A stretch of 64,000 nucleotides of DNA. It comes from an uncultured Tateyamaria sp. GTDB taxonomy: Bacteria; Pseudomonadota; Alphaproteobacteria; Rhodobacterales; Rhodobacteraceae. The stretch is taken from contig NZ_CANNDN010000001.1 of the NCBI RefSeq assembly GCF_947503465.1, positions 1,550,001 to 1,614,000 of the forward strand, read 5' to 3'. The first letter of the stretch is position 1; each line of letters starts with the position of its first letter. This document shows positions 37,538-46,350 of this stretch, in pieces. The notes beneath the pieces were generated by a model. It did not search any database. It was not told the origin of the DNA and saw only the letters and a list, made by a program, of their open reading frames with translations. Position numbers and translations under genes: made by a program.

Positions 37538-38269
37538 TTACACGACGATCAATCCCCTGCTCATGGCCCGGGCAACGGCGTGCGTCGTGTTCATGGCGCC
37601 CAGCTTGAACCGGGCGCTTTCGATGTAGACGCGCAGTGTGTGTTCCGAGATCGACAACGTGTCGGCCACCTGCGCGCGGCTGTATCCCATCGCCAGAAAC
37701 GTCATCGCATCAACCTCGCGCGGGCTGAGCGACTGGGACTGTTCCGGTGTACGCTCGGGTTCGAATTCGAGCGCTTTTTCGTTGAACGTATGGGCGATCA
37801 GGATCAGGTCGCGGCGATGCGCTTCTGTCCAGTCCGCCCATGTGTCGTCGTCGCATGAGTGGCTGACTGTAAAGAGCGCGAACTGACCGTTCGGCCCCCG
37901 GATCGGAACCGAGAACCCCTGGTTCCCGACCCCATGTTCTATCGCTTCGGCCTGGAAGGTTCGGGCAGCCTTGCTGCTCCAATCCAGCCGCTTCCAGTCA
38001 ACCGGGTGAAATCTTTGAAAACACCCGAGAATAACCGGATCGACCCGCAGGTAATTCTGCTCCAGGTACCGATCACGCCAGCGGTCCGAATATGTGCCGC
38101 AACCATATTGTGCCCCGGCGGAATCGACCCAGTGGTATACCACATGATCAACGCCATAATGGTCGCGTATAACTTCGGACGCCGCCTGAAGGGCGGTGAG
38201 CCCGTCAGCTTGTTCCAAATCCTCCAAAATGGGTTCCAACGGCTGCCTCGCCGTCGTGGTGCTGACCAT
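37538..38269 (-). CDS. luxR: LuxR-family autoinducer-binding regulator
   Basis: The 243-residue protein has an N-terminal autoinducer-binding domain (VDHVVYHWVDSAG, YLRVDPVILGCFQRFHPVDW) and a C-terminal LuxR helix-turn-helix (LSPREVDAMTFLAMGYSRAQVADTLSIS region, then IESARFKLGA). It should respond to the signal made by the LuxI encoded next to it. The start ATG at 38269 has AAGGAAG before it and lies inside the preceding small gene, a 65-nt overlap. Control of luxI itself is likely but I find no clear lux box in the gap. Confidence 0.94.
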   Translation of the reverse strand: MVSTTTARQPLEPILEDLEQADGLTALQAASEVIRDHYGVDHVVYHWVDSAGAQYGCGTYSDRWRDRYLEQNYLRVDPVILGCFQRFHPVDWKRLDWSSKAARTFQAEAIEHGVGNQGFSVPIRGPNGQFALFTVSHSCDDDTWADWTEAHRRDLILIAHTFNEKALEFEPERTPEQSQSLSPREVDAMTFLAMGYSRAQVADTLSISEHTLRVYIESARFKLGAMNTTHAVARAMSRGLIVV

Positions 38270-38411
38270 CTTTGGCTTCCTTCATCGCGGCGATCTCGGC
38301 CATCGCGACGATTGCGGTATCATCCAACTGTTCCGCAAGCGCGGGCATTTCGTTGGCGCGGGCAAAAGTCTTGAGGTCCGTAAGAACGTCCAGTATCCAG
38401 TCACTTCTCAT
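38205..38411 (-). CDS. Small conserved protein overlapping luxR
   Basis: The 68-residue protein starts MRSDWILDVLTDLKTFAR and has QLDDTAIVAMAEIAAM, mostly helical and soluble. I recall similar short genes ahead of luxR in other Roseobacter-group bacteria (from memory, unverified). The last 65 bases are shared with the start of luxR in another frame. ATG 38411 is chosen; GTG 38423 would add four residues. A regulatory role next to the quorum-sensing pair is an inference. Confidence 0.7.
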   Translation of the reverse strand: MRSDWILDVLTDLKTFARANEMPALAEQLDDTAIVAMAEIAAMKEAKDGQHHDGEAAVGTHFGGFGTS

Positions 38412-38433
38412 GGTCAGACTCACTCTCGAGTGG

Positions 38434-38448
38434 TTAATGAAAGGTTAA
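38434..38448 (-). promoter_or_regulatory. CtrA-like box upstream of the luxR-luxI genes
   Basis: TTAA-N7-TTAA with spacer TGAAAGG matches the full consensus of the alphaproteobacterial cell-cycle and motility regulator CtrA. It is 23 bases upstream of the small gene's start. The site reads the same on both strands in outline, so it could serve only this gene; the gene on the other side (ccr) points away, being upstream of nothing here. Confidence 0.55.
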
Positions 38449-38469
38449 CACAACTATAGCATGTGTTAA
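38445..38469 (-). promoter_or_regulatory. Inverted repeat TTAACACA-N9-TGTGTTAA
   Basis: Two 8-base arms are perfectly complementary around a 9-base AT-rich spacer (ACTATAGCA). The left arm shares its TTAA with the CtrA-like box, so binding of two proteins would compete. It is an operator candidate for the small gene-luxR-luxI unit. Confidence 0.5.
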
Positions 38470-38563
38470 TCCCGCCAGAAAATTCACGTATTTCCACTCC
38501 CCAGAAATAGCGAGGCGACATTTTTCAAGCCATTGATACGACTGGCCCCGGCTTTGAACGCAA

Positions 38564-38603
38564 AAATGCCCGCGACACCTGAGGGTGATTCGCGGGCATT
38601 TAC
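38564..38603 (-). terminator. Terminator after ccr (possibly bidirectional)
   Basis: AAATGCCCGCGA and TCGCGGGCATTT pair fully over 12 bases around a 14-base loop. On the minus strand TTTTT follows, 23 bases past the ccr stop, so this is a good intrinsic terminator for ccr. Confidence 0.85.
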
Positions 38604-38626
38604 ATTCGTCTCAGACGTGTGATGCG

Positions 38627-39907
38627 TTAACGGCGGGCCGCCACAGCGTCGTCCAGAGTGCGCAGACCGGTCTTGGGGGCCTGCACCAACACCGACATGT
38701 TGCCGGGCTTGTGTTCGTTGCGCATCATCTTCATGTGCGCCTCGGGCAGGTCTTCCCAGGTAAAGACTTCGGACATGCAGGGATCAAGCCGGCGCTCAAC
38801 CATCAGGTTGTTGGCGGCAGAGGCCTGCTTGAGATGGGCAAAGTGGCTGCCTTGCAGGCGCTTCTGGTGCATCCACATGTACCGCACGTCGAAAGTGAGG
38901 TTGTAGCCGGTGGTGCCGGCGCAGATCACGACCATTCCGCCCTTCTTGCAGACAAAGGTCGACACGGGGAACGTGCTTTCGCCGGGGTGTTCGAACACCA
39001 TGTCCACATTCACGCCCTTGCCGGTGATGTCCCAGATGGCCTTGCCAAACTTGCGCGCCTCTTTGAACCATTCTGCATATTCGGGCGTGTTGACCGTTGG
39101 CAGCTGACCCCAGCAATTGAAATCCTTGCGGTTGATGACGCCCTTGGCGCCCAGATCCATCACGAAGTCACGTTTGCTTTCGTCGCTGATGACACCGATG
39201 GCGTTGGCACCTGCCGTGTTGATCAGCTGGATCGCATAAGAGCCCAGGCCACCCGATGCCCCCCAGACCAGCACGTTCTGGCCGGGCTTCAGGTCATGGG
39301 GTTCGTGACCGAACAGCATCCGGTAGGCGGTGGCAAGTGTCAGCGTATAACAGGCGCTTTCTTCCCACGTCAGATGCTTGGGGCGCGGCATCAACTGCTG
39401 GGCCTGGACATTGGTGAACTGGGCAAAGGACCCATCTGGCGTTTCGTAGCCCCAGATGCGCTGGCTTTCCGAATACATAGGATCGCCGCCGTTGCAGTGT
39501 TCGTCGTCGCCGTCGTCCTGGTTGCAGTGGATCACCACTTCGTCCCCGACCTTCCAGCGTTTCACCTTGTCACCGACGGCCCACACGATGCCGGACGCAT
39601 CGGAACCGGCGATGTGGAACGGTTGCCCGTGACCGTCGAAGGGCGAGATTGGCTTGCCCAGGCTGGCCCAGACACCATTGTAGTTCACACCGGCCGCCAT
39701 AACGAGCACCAGCACCTCGTGGCTATCGAGTGTCGGCACATCGACGACTTCGAGCTGCATGGCCGTGTCGGGATCCCCGTGGCGTTCGCGGCGGATGGCC
39801 CACGCATACATCTGTTTGGGGACGTAACCCATGGGCGGGATTTCACCCATCTCGTAGAGGTCTTTTTCAGGTGCGTCGTAGGACGCGATGCCGGTGTCGA
39901 GTGCCAT
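38627..39907 (-). CDS. ccr: Crotonyl-CoA carboxylase/reductase
   Basis: The key ethylmalonyl-CoA pathway enzyme, 426 residues; it reduces and carboxylates crotonyl-CoA to ethylmalonyl-CoA with NADPH and CO2. It is a medium-chain dehydrogenase: GEIPPMGYVPKQMYAWAIRRERHG near the start, VLVMAAGVNYNGVWASLGKP, VWGASGGLGSYAIQL (Rossmann loop), FEHPGESTFPVSTFVCKKGG, and RYMWMHQKRLQGSHFA. These long insertions are specific to Ccr. Start MALDTGIASYD follows GGAGG. It lies 2 kb from ecm, as in other Rhodobacterales. Confidence 0.97.
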   Translation of the reverse strand: MALDTGIASYDAPEKDLYEMGEIPPMGYVPKQMYAWAIRRERHGDPDTAMQLEVVDVPTLDSHEVLVLVMAAGVNYNGVWASLGKPISPFDGHGQPFHIAGSDASGIVWAVGDKVKRWKVGDEVVIHCNQDDGDDEHCNGGDPMYSESQRIWGYETPDGSFAQFTNVQAQQLMPRPKHLTWEESACYTLTLATAYRMLFGHEPHDLKPGQNVLVWGASGGLGSYAIQLINTAGANAIGVISDESKRDFVMDLGAKGVINRKDFNCWGQLPTVNTPEYAEWFKEARKFGKAIWDITGKGVNVDMVFEHPGESTFPVSTFVCKKGGMVVICAGTTGYNLTFDVRYMWMHQKRLQGSHFAHLKQASAANNLMVERRLDPCMSEVFTWEDLPEAHMKMMRNEHKPGNMSVLVQAPKTGLRTLDDAVAARR

Positions 39908-39964
39908 GTTGAGCCTCCGTGTTGAGAAGTCTGTGCCGCAGCGCAGAATCGACTGCGTTAGGGC

Positions 39965-39993
39965 TGAATATGGATCGATACGCAATAAAGCAA
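39965..39993 (-). promoter_or_regulatory. Candidate ccr promoter
   Basis: On the minus strand TTGCTT and TATTCA are 17 bases apart, 58 bases before the ccr ATG. In the leader at 39934-39948 lies TTCTGCGCTGCGGCA, which resembles the inverted repeat found upstream of mcl2. Confidence 0.35.
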
Positions 39994-40018
39994 CCCAGAT
40001 TTCGCATTTTTTGTAATT

Positions 40019-41407
40019 TTATGACTTTGCGGTCGCAGCATTCACAGACGAGATGCTGTCGGCATACAGATCGTCAATCGAGTTGGCATAAAAGCGGAAC
40101 AGCGCCGTCTCCTCTTGTCTGCGCCGCCACCCGGAGCCTGCGGCTTCGACCATCCCCCTGTGCTGCATGTCCTCGAACGCGCGTTGCACACGGTCGGCCA
40201 GTTCGTCATCCGTGAGTGGTGGCCGCGTGCCGCGCGTGGATGGCATTCCTGATTTCACATGGTGCACCAGGTCCACTTCTTTCAACGGCTCAGACGCCAT
40301 CATGAATACGCGGGCCAACAGCGGTACAAAGGGCACTGGCATCACGTCCTGAATGCTGTCGCGCAACGTCTCCGCCAGATCGTCAAGATCGCGGTCCCGG
40401 CCAAGTGCCTTCAGGGAAACAGGTGGGCCAAACACAACCGATGCGGTGCCGAACTTGCGATAGCGACGGGTGACCCATTGCCACAAAAGCCGCAGGATCG
40501 CGGCCATGACCACCGTCATGCTGACCCCGAAACGCCGGTCGCCCCGCTGATCCGCGGCAATCAGCACCCGATCCTCCAACACGCGGTCATAGTTTATCGC
40601 CACCGGCACAAAGACCACATCGCGCTTTTGGGGATCGTAGCCTTCGACCACATAAGACAGGAGCCCCATCTTGAGCGGCATGAGTTGGCCGTTCACGCTC
40701 AGTCCGCCCTCGGGGAAAATGGCCTGCGTCACCCCGCCCTCTGTCGCCATCTGCACATAGCGGGACAGAACCTTGCGATAAAGCGCACCACGCGACTTGC
40801 GGCGAATGAAATATGCCCCCATCGATTTGATCAACCGCGACAGCGGCCACACCCGTGCCCATTCGCCAACCGCATAGCTGAGGGCCGAGGCCCGGGCGGC
40901 CAGGTAGGTGACCAGCACGTAGTCCATGTTGCTGCGGTGGTTCATCACGAAGACGACCGTGGCATCGGGATCGACGCTTTGGATTTGCTGATCGTTGTTC
41001 AGTCCGGTGCGCACATCATAAAGTGCTGTGGCCAGCCAGCGGGCCGCGCGTGCACCAAAGCTGAAATACGCAAAGGCCGAGAAGCTGGGCACGATTTCAC
41101 GCGCATAACGGCGCGCCTGCTCAAACGCGACATTCTCGGGCACGTCGTGGTCTTCGGCGTGGGCCACAATGGCCTCGGTCACTTCGGGATCGTAGATCAG
41201 GCGCTGGATCATGTCATAGCGGCGCGCCAGCTTGAACGGTTCGATTGGTCGGGTCAGCCGTTCATTCAACCGCGCGACGGCCCGTTCCAACCGCCTCCGA
41301 AAGAACCAGCGCACGGACGGAAACAGAAAATGCGAGGCAAACGTCACTGCCGCGAACAGCACAATCAGCACAAAAAGCCAAAGGGGGAGTTCAACGGTCG
41401 TCATCAT
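40019..41407 (-). CDS. PlsB-like glycerol-3-phosphate acyltransferase family protein
   Basis: The 462-residue protein has an N-terminal membrane helix (LPLWLFVLIVLFAAVTFASHFL) and an acyltransferase domain with the catalytic HxxxxD in VMNHRSNMDYVLV near residue 158 and the second block IFPEGGLSVNGQLMPLK. This is a short version of PlsB, seen in many alphaproteobacteria, and should act in phospholipid synthesis at the inner membrane. ATG 41407 is directly followed by a second ATG (41404); either may be used. Confidence 0.87.
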   Translation of the reverse strand: MMTTVELPLWLFVLIVLFAAVTFASHFLFPSVRWFFRRRLERAVARLNERLTRPIEPFKLARRYDMIQRLIYDPEVTEAIVAHAEDHDVPENVAFEQARRYAREIVPSFSAFAYFSFGARAARWLATALYDVRTGLNNDQQIQSVDPDATVVFVMNHRSNMDYVLVTYLAARASALSYAVGEWARVWPLSRLIKSMGAYFIRRKSRGALYRKVLSRYVQMATEGGVTQAIFPEGGLSVNGQLMPLKMGLLSYVVEGYDPQKRDVVFVPVAINYDRVLEDRVLIAADQRGDRRFGVSMTVVMAAILRLLWQWVTRRYRKFGTASVVFGPPVSLKALGRDRDLDDLAETLRDSIQDVMPVPFVPLLARVFMMASEPLKEVDLVHHVKSGMPSTRGTRPPLTDDELADRVQRAFEDMQHRGMVEAAGSGWRRRQEETALFRFYANSIDDLYADSISSVNAATAKS

Positions 41408-41490
41408 CGCGTGAACCCTTGCAGCCGTTATGGTGTGGGGGCAAGGGAAATGGTCTGGCGTTTCCCATCGCCCGGGCCGAAACTGCGCCA

Positions 41491-41886
41491 ATGTATAACG
41501 GAGATTCCTTCTATACCCTGACCATGTGGGGCCAGATCGGGCTGGCCTGTGTATCGCTTTTGTTTGCCGCACTTGCCCTCGGGTTTACCCGGTTGCTGGT
41601 GCTGCGCCGCCCCCTGATCATGCGCGTGCCTGTTTGGATCGTGGCATTCATCACCTTTGTCTGGGCCTCGCCCCAAGGCTACTATACCTATTACCGCATG
41701 ATCTTTGACGGCCTGCCCGCGCAATCGGTGATCAAGGCCCCGCCGCCGCCGCAAGAGCTTGTCGCCCTTCTGACATTTACCGGCCCAGCGACGTTGTCGG
41801 CGCACAGCACGGGGGTTCTGGGCTGGTTGATGTTTGCCGTCGCCATCTGGCCGCAGCGCAGAAAATGCCGCGACGCAGCGCATTGA
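41491..41886 (+). CDS. Hypothetical membrane protein (131 aa)
   Basis: Three hydrophobic segments (about 14-33, 42-58 and 100-121) with a proline-rich stretch APPPPQEL between the second and third. ATG 41491 was chosen from its place before the first helix; no strong ribosome binding site is visible. It lies between the acyltransferase gene (divergent) and ecm. I do not recognise the family. Confidence 0.7.
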   Translation: MYNGDSFYTLTMWGQIGLACVSLLFAALALGFTRLLVLRRPLIMRVPVWIVAFITFVWASPQGYYTYYRMIFDGLPAQSVIKAPPPPQELVALLTFTGPATLSAHSTGVLGWLMFAVAIWPQRRKCRDAAH

Positions 41887-41959
41887 CTGCGCCAGAAAAT
41901 TACCTATACCTCCGTTTACACGAAATTTTCTTACCCAGTCGATTCACGGGAGAGCACGC

Positions 41960-43930
41960 ATGTCGCAGCCTGCACAGAAAGACCGCCCCTGGTTGATCCG
42001 CACCTATGCGGGCCACTCAACGGCATCTGCATCGAATGCGCTGTATCGGTCGAACCTGGCAAAGGGGCAGACCGGACTGTCCGTGGCTTTCGATCTGCCA
42101 ACGCAGACCGGGTATGACAGCGATCATGTGCTGGCCCGTGGCGAAGTGGGCAAGGTTGGCGTGCCCGTCGCGCATCTGGGTGACATGCGCGCATTGTTTG
42201 ATCAGATTCCCTTGGAACAGATGAATACATCAATGACGATCAACGCCACTGCACCGTGGCTGTTGTCACTCTATATCGCCGTGGCCGAGGAACAGGGCGC
42301 CGACGTGTCCAAATTGCAGGGCACGGTTCAAAACGATCTGATCAAGGAATACCTGAGCCGGGGCACCTATATCTGCCCGCCGAAACCGTCGTTGAAGATG
42401 ATCGCGGATGTGGCTGAGTATTGCTATACCAACGTGCCGAAATGGAACCCGATGAACGTGTGTTCCTATCACCTGCAAGAAGCCGGCGCGACGCCGGAAC
42501 AGGAATTGGCCTTTGCCCTTGCCACCGCCACGGCGGTACTGGACGAATTGAAGCCGCGCATTGACCCAGCCGATTTCCCGGCAGTGGTGGGCCGCATTTC
42601 CTTCTTTGTGAATGCGGGCATTCGGTTCGTGACCGAGATGTGCAAAATGCGCGCCTTTGTCGATCTGTGGGACGAGATTTGCGAGAAACGCTATGGCGTG
42701 ACGGACCCAAAATTCCGCCGTTTCCGCTACGGCGTGCAGGTCAATTCGCTGGGCCTGACCGAACAGCAACCTGAAAACAACGTCTACCGTATTCTGATTG
42801 AAATGCTGGCCGTGACACTGTCGAAAAAGGCGCGCGCCCGCGCGGTGCAATTGCCTGCCTGGAACGAGGCGCTTGGCCTGCCCCGCCCCTGGGATCAGCA
42901 ATGGTCGATGCGTATGCAGCAGATCATGGCCCTTGAAACGGATCTTCTGGAATTTGACGACCTGTTTGATGGCAATCCGGCTGTGGATGCCAAGGTTGAG
43001 GATCTGAAGGCCGGTGCCCGGCACGAATTGGAGAATCTTGATGCGATGGGCGGGGCCATTGCGGCCATCGACTATATGAAAGCGCAATTGGTCCAATCCA
43101 ATGCGGAGCGTTTGAACCGCATCGAGAAGGGCGAAACCGTTGTGGTCGGCGTGAACAAGTATCAGGCGGGCGAGCCGTCGCCGCTGATGACCGGGGACGG
43201 CGGGATCATGGTTGTGGACCCCGCGGTGGAGCAGGAACAGATTGACCGCCTGAACGCGTGGAAAGCTGACCGGAACGATGCCGCCGTGAAAGCCGCCCTT
43301 GCCGATTTGCGCGCGGCGGCTGCGGCGGGTGAGAACGTCATGCCGGCCTCCATCGCCTGCGCGCGCGTGGGCGTGACCACCGGCGAGTGGGCCGCGCAGA
43401 TGCGCGCCGTGCATGGCGAATATCGCGGCCCGACAGGGGTGTCCTCTGGCCGGTCGAACATGACCGAAGGTCTGGATGATCTACGCGACGCCGTTGACGC
43501 TGTCAGTGACCGCCTGGGGCGCCGGCTGAAGTTTCTTGTTGGCAAACCCGGGCTTGACGGACATTCCAATGGCGCGGAACAAATTGCCGTCCGAGCACGG
43601 GATTGCGGCATGGACATCGCCTATGAAGGCATTCGCCTGACGCCCGAAGAAATCGTCAACGCCGCGCGCGAAGACGACGCACACGTGGTGGGCCTGTCCA
43701 TCCTGTCAGGCAGTCACATCCCTCTGGTCGAGGACCTGATGCAACGGATGCAGGCGGCCGGATTGTCCCATGTGCCTGTCATTGTCGGAGGCATCATTCC
43801 TGACGATGACGCAGACCGGTTGCGCGCCATGGGCGTGGCGCGCGTCTATACGCCCAAGGATTTCGAACTGAATACCATCATGCTGGATATCGTCACGCTG
43901 GCCGATCCAAAGGCGGTCGCCGCAGAGTAG
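41960..43930 (+). CDS. ecm: Ethylmalonyl-CoA mutase (B12-dependent)
   Basis: Coenzyme-B12 mutase of 656 residues converting ethylmalonyl-CoA to methylsuccinyl-CoA, the defining mutase of the ethylmalonyl-CoA pathway. The catalytic barrel has RPWLIRTYAGHSTASASNALY, GLSVAFDLPTQTGYDSDH and PLEQMNTSMTINATAPW. The C-terminal B12 domain has the DxHxxG motif in GLDGHSNG near residue 533 and LSILSGSHIPLV, VGGIIP. It is shorter than methylmalonyl-CoA mutase large subunits, in agreement with Ecm (also called MeaA). Start MSQPAQKDRPW follows GGGAGAG. The cobalamin need links it to the importer at 10.4-13.6 kb. Confidence 0.95.
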   Translation: MSQPAQKDRPWLIRTYAGHSTASASNALYRSNLAKGQTGLSVAFDLPTQTGYDSDHVLARGEVGKVGVPVAHLGDMRALFDQIPLEQMNTSMTINATAPWLLSLYIAVAEEQGADVSKLQGTVQNDLIKEYLSRGTYICPPKPSLKMIADVAEYCYTNVPKWNPMNVCSYHLQEAGATPEQELAFALATATAVLDELKPRIDPADFPAVVGRISFFVNAGIRFVTEMCKMRAFVDLWDEICEKRYGVTDPKFRRFRYGVQVNSLGLTEQQPENNVYRILIEMLAVTLSKKARARAVQLPAWNEALGLPRPWDQQWSMRMQQIMALETDLLEFDDLFDGNPAVDAKVEDLKAGARHELENLDAMGGAIAAIDYMKAQLVQSNAERLNRIEKGETVVVGVNKYQAGEPSPLMTGDGGIMVVDPAVEQEQIDRLNAWKADRNDAAVKAALADLRAAAAAGENVMPASIACARVGVTTGEWAAQMRAVHGEYRGPTGVSSGRSNMTEGLDDLRDAVDAVSDRLGRRLKFLVGKPGLDGHSNGAEQIAVRARDCGMDIAYEGIRLTPEEIVNAAREDDAHVVGLSILSGSHIPLVEDLMQRMQAAGLSHVPVIVGGIIPDDDADRLRAMGVARVYTPKDFELNTIMLDIVTLADPKAVAAE

Positions 43931-44253
43931 CGCACCTGCTTTCAATGCTGATCTTATGTCTTCGACAGCCTGGCCGAGTGCGCGGGAGCAATAACCCGTG
44001 CCTGTATGTGATGTGAAACAGCGACGGTTCATTGGCATGTTCGCGGCAAGACACTAAATGCCGAAGGGTCGATTGTTGCTACTGTGGCGAGAATTGCGCA
44101 GGAAACGCAAAATCCAATTCCACCACCAGTCGAAAGAAACGCGCATAACGAGCAACGAACCGCCGCTGACACAAAATAGTGAAGCCACAGTATTGATTTT
44201 GCGGGTGTTTATCCGAATACGGTAAGAACAATTGCTAACTTGGGACAAATAAA
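43931..44253. other. Intergenic region between ecm and the H-NS-like gene
   Basis: The 323-bp gap is AT-richer than its surroundings, mainly from 44060 on. Open frames across it on the minus strand are Arg/Ser-rich and not credible. A TTGATT (44192) with AATACG 17 bases later is a weak promoter candidate for the H-NS-like gene. No terminator for ecm is evident. Confidence 0.5.
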
Positions 44254-44574
44254 ATGGCAGTAAAACTCGACAAAATGAGCCGCAAAGAACTGGAAGCTTT
44301 GCGCGCGGATATTGACGAGGCAATCGTGCAACGACGTAAGTCAGAGAAACAGGACGCATTGGCCGCCGCGCAAAAAGCCGCCGCTGAGTTCGGGTTTTCA
44401 TTGGATGAGCTGACGGGAAAGAAAGGCGGCCGCGGTACGAAATCATCAAGCGCGGAACCGAAATACATGAACCCGGAAAATCCGACACAAACCTGGACCG
44501 GCAAAGGCCGTCAGCCGAACTGGTTCAAAACGGCGATTGACGCGGGCACACCGGCGGAGCAGATGGAAATCTGA
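44254..44574 (+). CDS. H-NS family nucleoid-associated protein (HvrA/Spb type)
   Basis: The 106-residue protein has an N-terminal coiled coil (KMSRKELEALRADIDEAIVQRRK) for oligomerisation and a C-terminal H-NS DNA-binding region (KYMNPENPTQTWTGKGRQPNW). In Rhodobacter, proteins of this type (HvrA, Spb) modulate photosynthesis and other genes. Start MAVKLDKMS; no strong Shine-Dalgarno sequence is visible before it. Confidence 0.9.
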   Translation: MAVKLDKMSRKELEALRADIDEAIVQRRKSEKQDALAAAQKAAAEFGFSLDELTGKKGGRGTKSSSAEPKYMNPENPTQTWTGKGRQPNWFKTAIDAGTPAEQMEI

Positions 44575-44595
44575 ACCACATCCTGCTTTTGGAAT

Positions 44596-44636
44596 CTGGC
44601 CGCGTTCATTTGAAAGGGACGCGGCCAGTTTCGTTT
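44596..44636 (+). terminator. Terminator after the H-NS-like gene
   Basis: CTGGCCGCGT and ACGCGGCCAG pair perfectly over 10 bases, followed by TTTCGTTT, 21 bases past the stop codon. Confidence 0.8.
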
Positions 44637-44763
44637 CGGTGCCTGCAGCAAACGTGCGGGCCCACCCTGCCCCGGCCATTTCGCGCGTTTTTCGCATGGC
44701 CTGTTTTTCTTTCCCCCATTTCTGTTTAAGCCAGCACGCATCATCCATCGAAAGGAGTTGACC

Positions 44764-45468
44764 ATGACCGTTCATATCGGCGCCGCACCCGGCCAGATTG
44801 CCGAAACTGTTTTGATGCCCGGCGATCCCTATCGCGCCAAGTGGGCAGCCGAGACGTTTCTGGAGGGGGCCGAGTTGGTCAACGAAGTGCGCGGCATGCT
44901 GGGCTTTACCGGCACCTGGAAGGGCAACCGCGTCACCATTCAGGGGTCCGGCATGGGCATGCCGTCATTGTCGATCTACGCCAATGAACTGATCACGACC
45001 TATGGCGCTCAGACCTTGATCCGGATCGGATCCTGCGGCGGGATGCAGGCCCATGTCGGCATTCGCGACGTGATCATCGCCATGACGGCCAGCACCATCA
45101 CCTCACCCTCGTCCAGCTTTTTCAAAGAGATCAACTTTGCCCCGTGCGCCGACTATGACCTGCTGGCGGCGGCCGTGACCGCGGCCAAGGCAAAGGGCAC
45201 CGCGACCCATGTCGGCGGCATCTATTCGTCGGACGTGTTTTATGCCGAGCGGGCAGACCTTGACGAACAGATGGTCCGCCATGGCATTCTCGGGGTCGAG
45301 ATGGAGGCGGCGGAACTTTACACGCTTGCCGCGCGCCACGGACGCCGCGCGCTGGCCGTCCTGACCGTGAGCGACCACCTTCAGACAGGAGAAGCGCTGC
45401 CAAGCGAGGACCGCGAAAAAACATTCGGCGACATGGTGGAGATTGCGCTGGAAGCTGCGTTCGCCTAG
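44764..45468 (+). CDS. deoD: Purine-nucleoside phosphorylase, DeoD type
   Basis: The 234-residue enzyme of the hexameric trimeric-PNP superfamily branch splits purine nucleosides with phosphate. Motifs are [49 protein letters not shown] and [13 protein letters not shown], then [12 protein letters not shown] with the catalytic Asp. AAAGGAG precedes ATG 44764. It fits functionally with the BMP nucleoside importer at 28.6-33.4 kb, though the two are far apart. Confidence 0.95.
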   Translation: MTVHIGAAPGQIAETVLMPGDPYRAKWAAETFLEGAELVNEVRGMLGFTGTWKGNRVTIQGSGMGMPSLSIYANELITTYGAQTLIRIGSCGGMQAHVGIRDVIIAMTASTITSPSSSFFKEINFAPCADYDLLAAAVTAAKAKGTATHVGGIYSSDVFYAERADLDEQMVRHGILGVEMEAAELYTLAARHGRRALAVLTVSDHLQTGEALPSEDREKTFGDMVEIALEAAFA

Positions 45469-45504
45469 CACAACAAGGCGCGGTCCCAGCGCAAGCGTGC
45501 CCCG

Positions 45505-46350
45505 CTATTGTCGACCGTGGCTGCGGTCATAGCCGTTGGGCGGCGGGCTTTGCCAGCCATCAAGCGCACCCGGGGCGGGGGCAAAGACCTCGATCCTGAG
45601 CGGGTGACACGGTGCGACATCCGAAGAATGTTCAGACCCGCAATCCCCGCCGGGACACGCGCTGAGCGCGCCAAGCAGGTCGATTTCGGCCAGCATGTCG
45701 ATGTGATCGCCGGGGCGCACGGGGCTTGCCTTCATGAAGTATTGGCCGGTGTCACGTGTAAAACCCGTGCACATGAACACGTTCATGACATCATGCACAT
45801 GCATTTCAGCCTCGTGCAGGGGCAGGCCCGTGTGATCAGCAAGCGCACGGGTCAGGTTCGAGTGGCAGCAATGGTGATAATGTCCGCCCTGCAGCAGGTT
45901 GCCGGTGTAGGGGTCGCAGCGCGTTCCAATCACGTCATGCACGCCGCCACCGAAATCGTCAAACCCGTACCAATCCAGAGTATCGTGGATGATTGTGGCC
46001 ATGGGGCGCAATGTCGGGAAACTGGACCAAAGCCGGTCACCTGTATCGACATGCGTGCCGTGCAGCGCGCGGGTCTTGCCGGAATAAAACCGTTCCGAAA
46101 GGTCACGCAGGTTCCAGAGGTTGAGGTCCCCGACCTGCGGTCCCTCGACCGACGAGATGCGAAAAATGTGACCGGCAGGCACTTCGAATGTCGCGGCCTC
46201 GCGCGGGGCGGCGATGGCCTCGCTGACCAGGGTCATGCCGTCGCGGGCACGGCCATAGCGGGCCATGTCAGGCGCGGGCAAAGTGTCGGGCGGATAGCAG
46301 ATGATTGGCGGGATGGCGCGGCGTGCGGCCGCATCTGATGGGATGGACAT
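45505..46350 (-). CDS. DUF1989 (urea carboxylase-associated) family protein
   Basis: The 281-residue protein has the DUF1989 pattern: VPAGHIFRISSVEGPQVGDLNLWN, RLWSSFPTLRPMATIIHDTLDW, DVIGTRCDPYTGNLL, HHCCHSNLTRAL and VFMCTGFTRDTGQYFMKAS. The His/Cys-rich block (HYHHCCHSN, ACPGGDCG) suggests a metal site. Members are linked to urea carboxylase and guanidine metabolism, but no such genes are seen here. The start MSIPSDAA lies after GAAGGAAGAG, directly downstream of the frameshifted gene. Confidence 0.85.
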   Translation of the reverse strand: MSIPSDAAARRAIPPIICYPPDTLPAPDMARYGRARDGMTLVSEAIAAPREAATFEVPAGHIFRISSVEGPQVGDLNLWNLRDLSERFYSGKTRALHGTHVDTGDRLWSSFPTLRPMATIIHDTLDWYGFDDFGGGVHDVIGTRCDPYTGNLLQGGHYHHCCHSNLTRALADHTGLPLHEAEMHVHDVMNVFMCTGFTRDTGQYFMKASPVRPGDHIDMLAEIDLLGALSACPGGDCGSEHSSDVAPCHPLRIEVFAPAPGALDGWQSPPPNGYDRSHGRQ

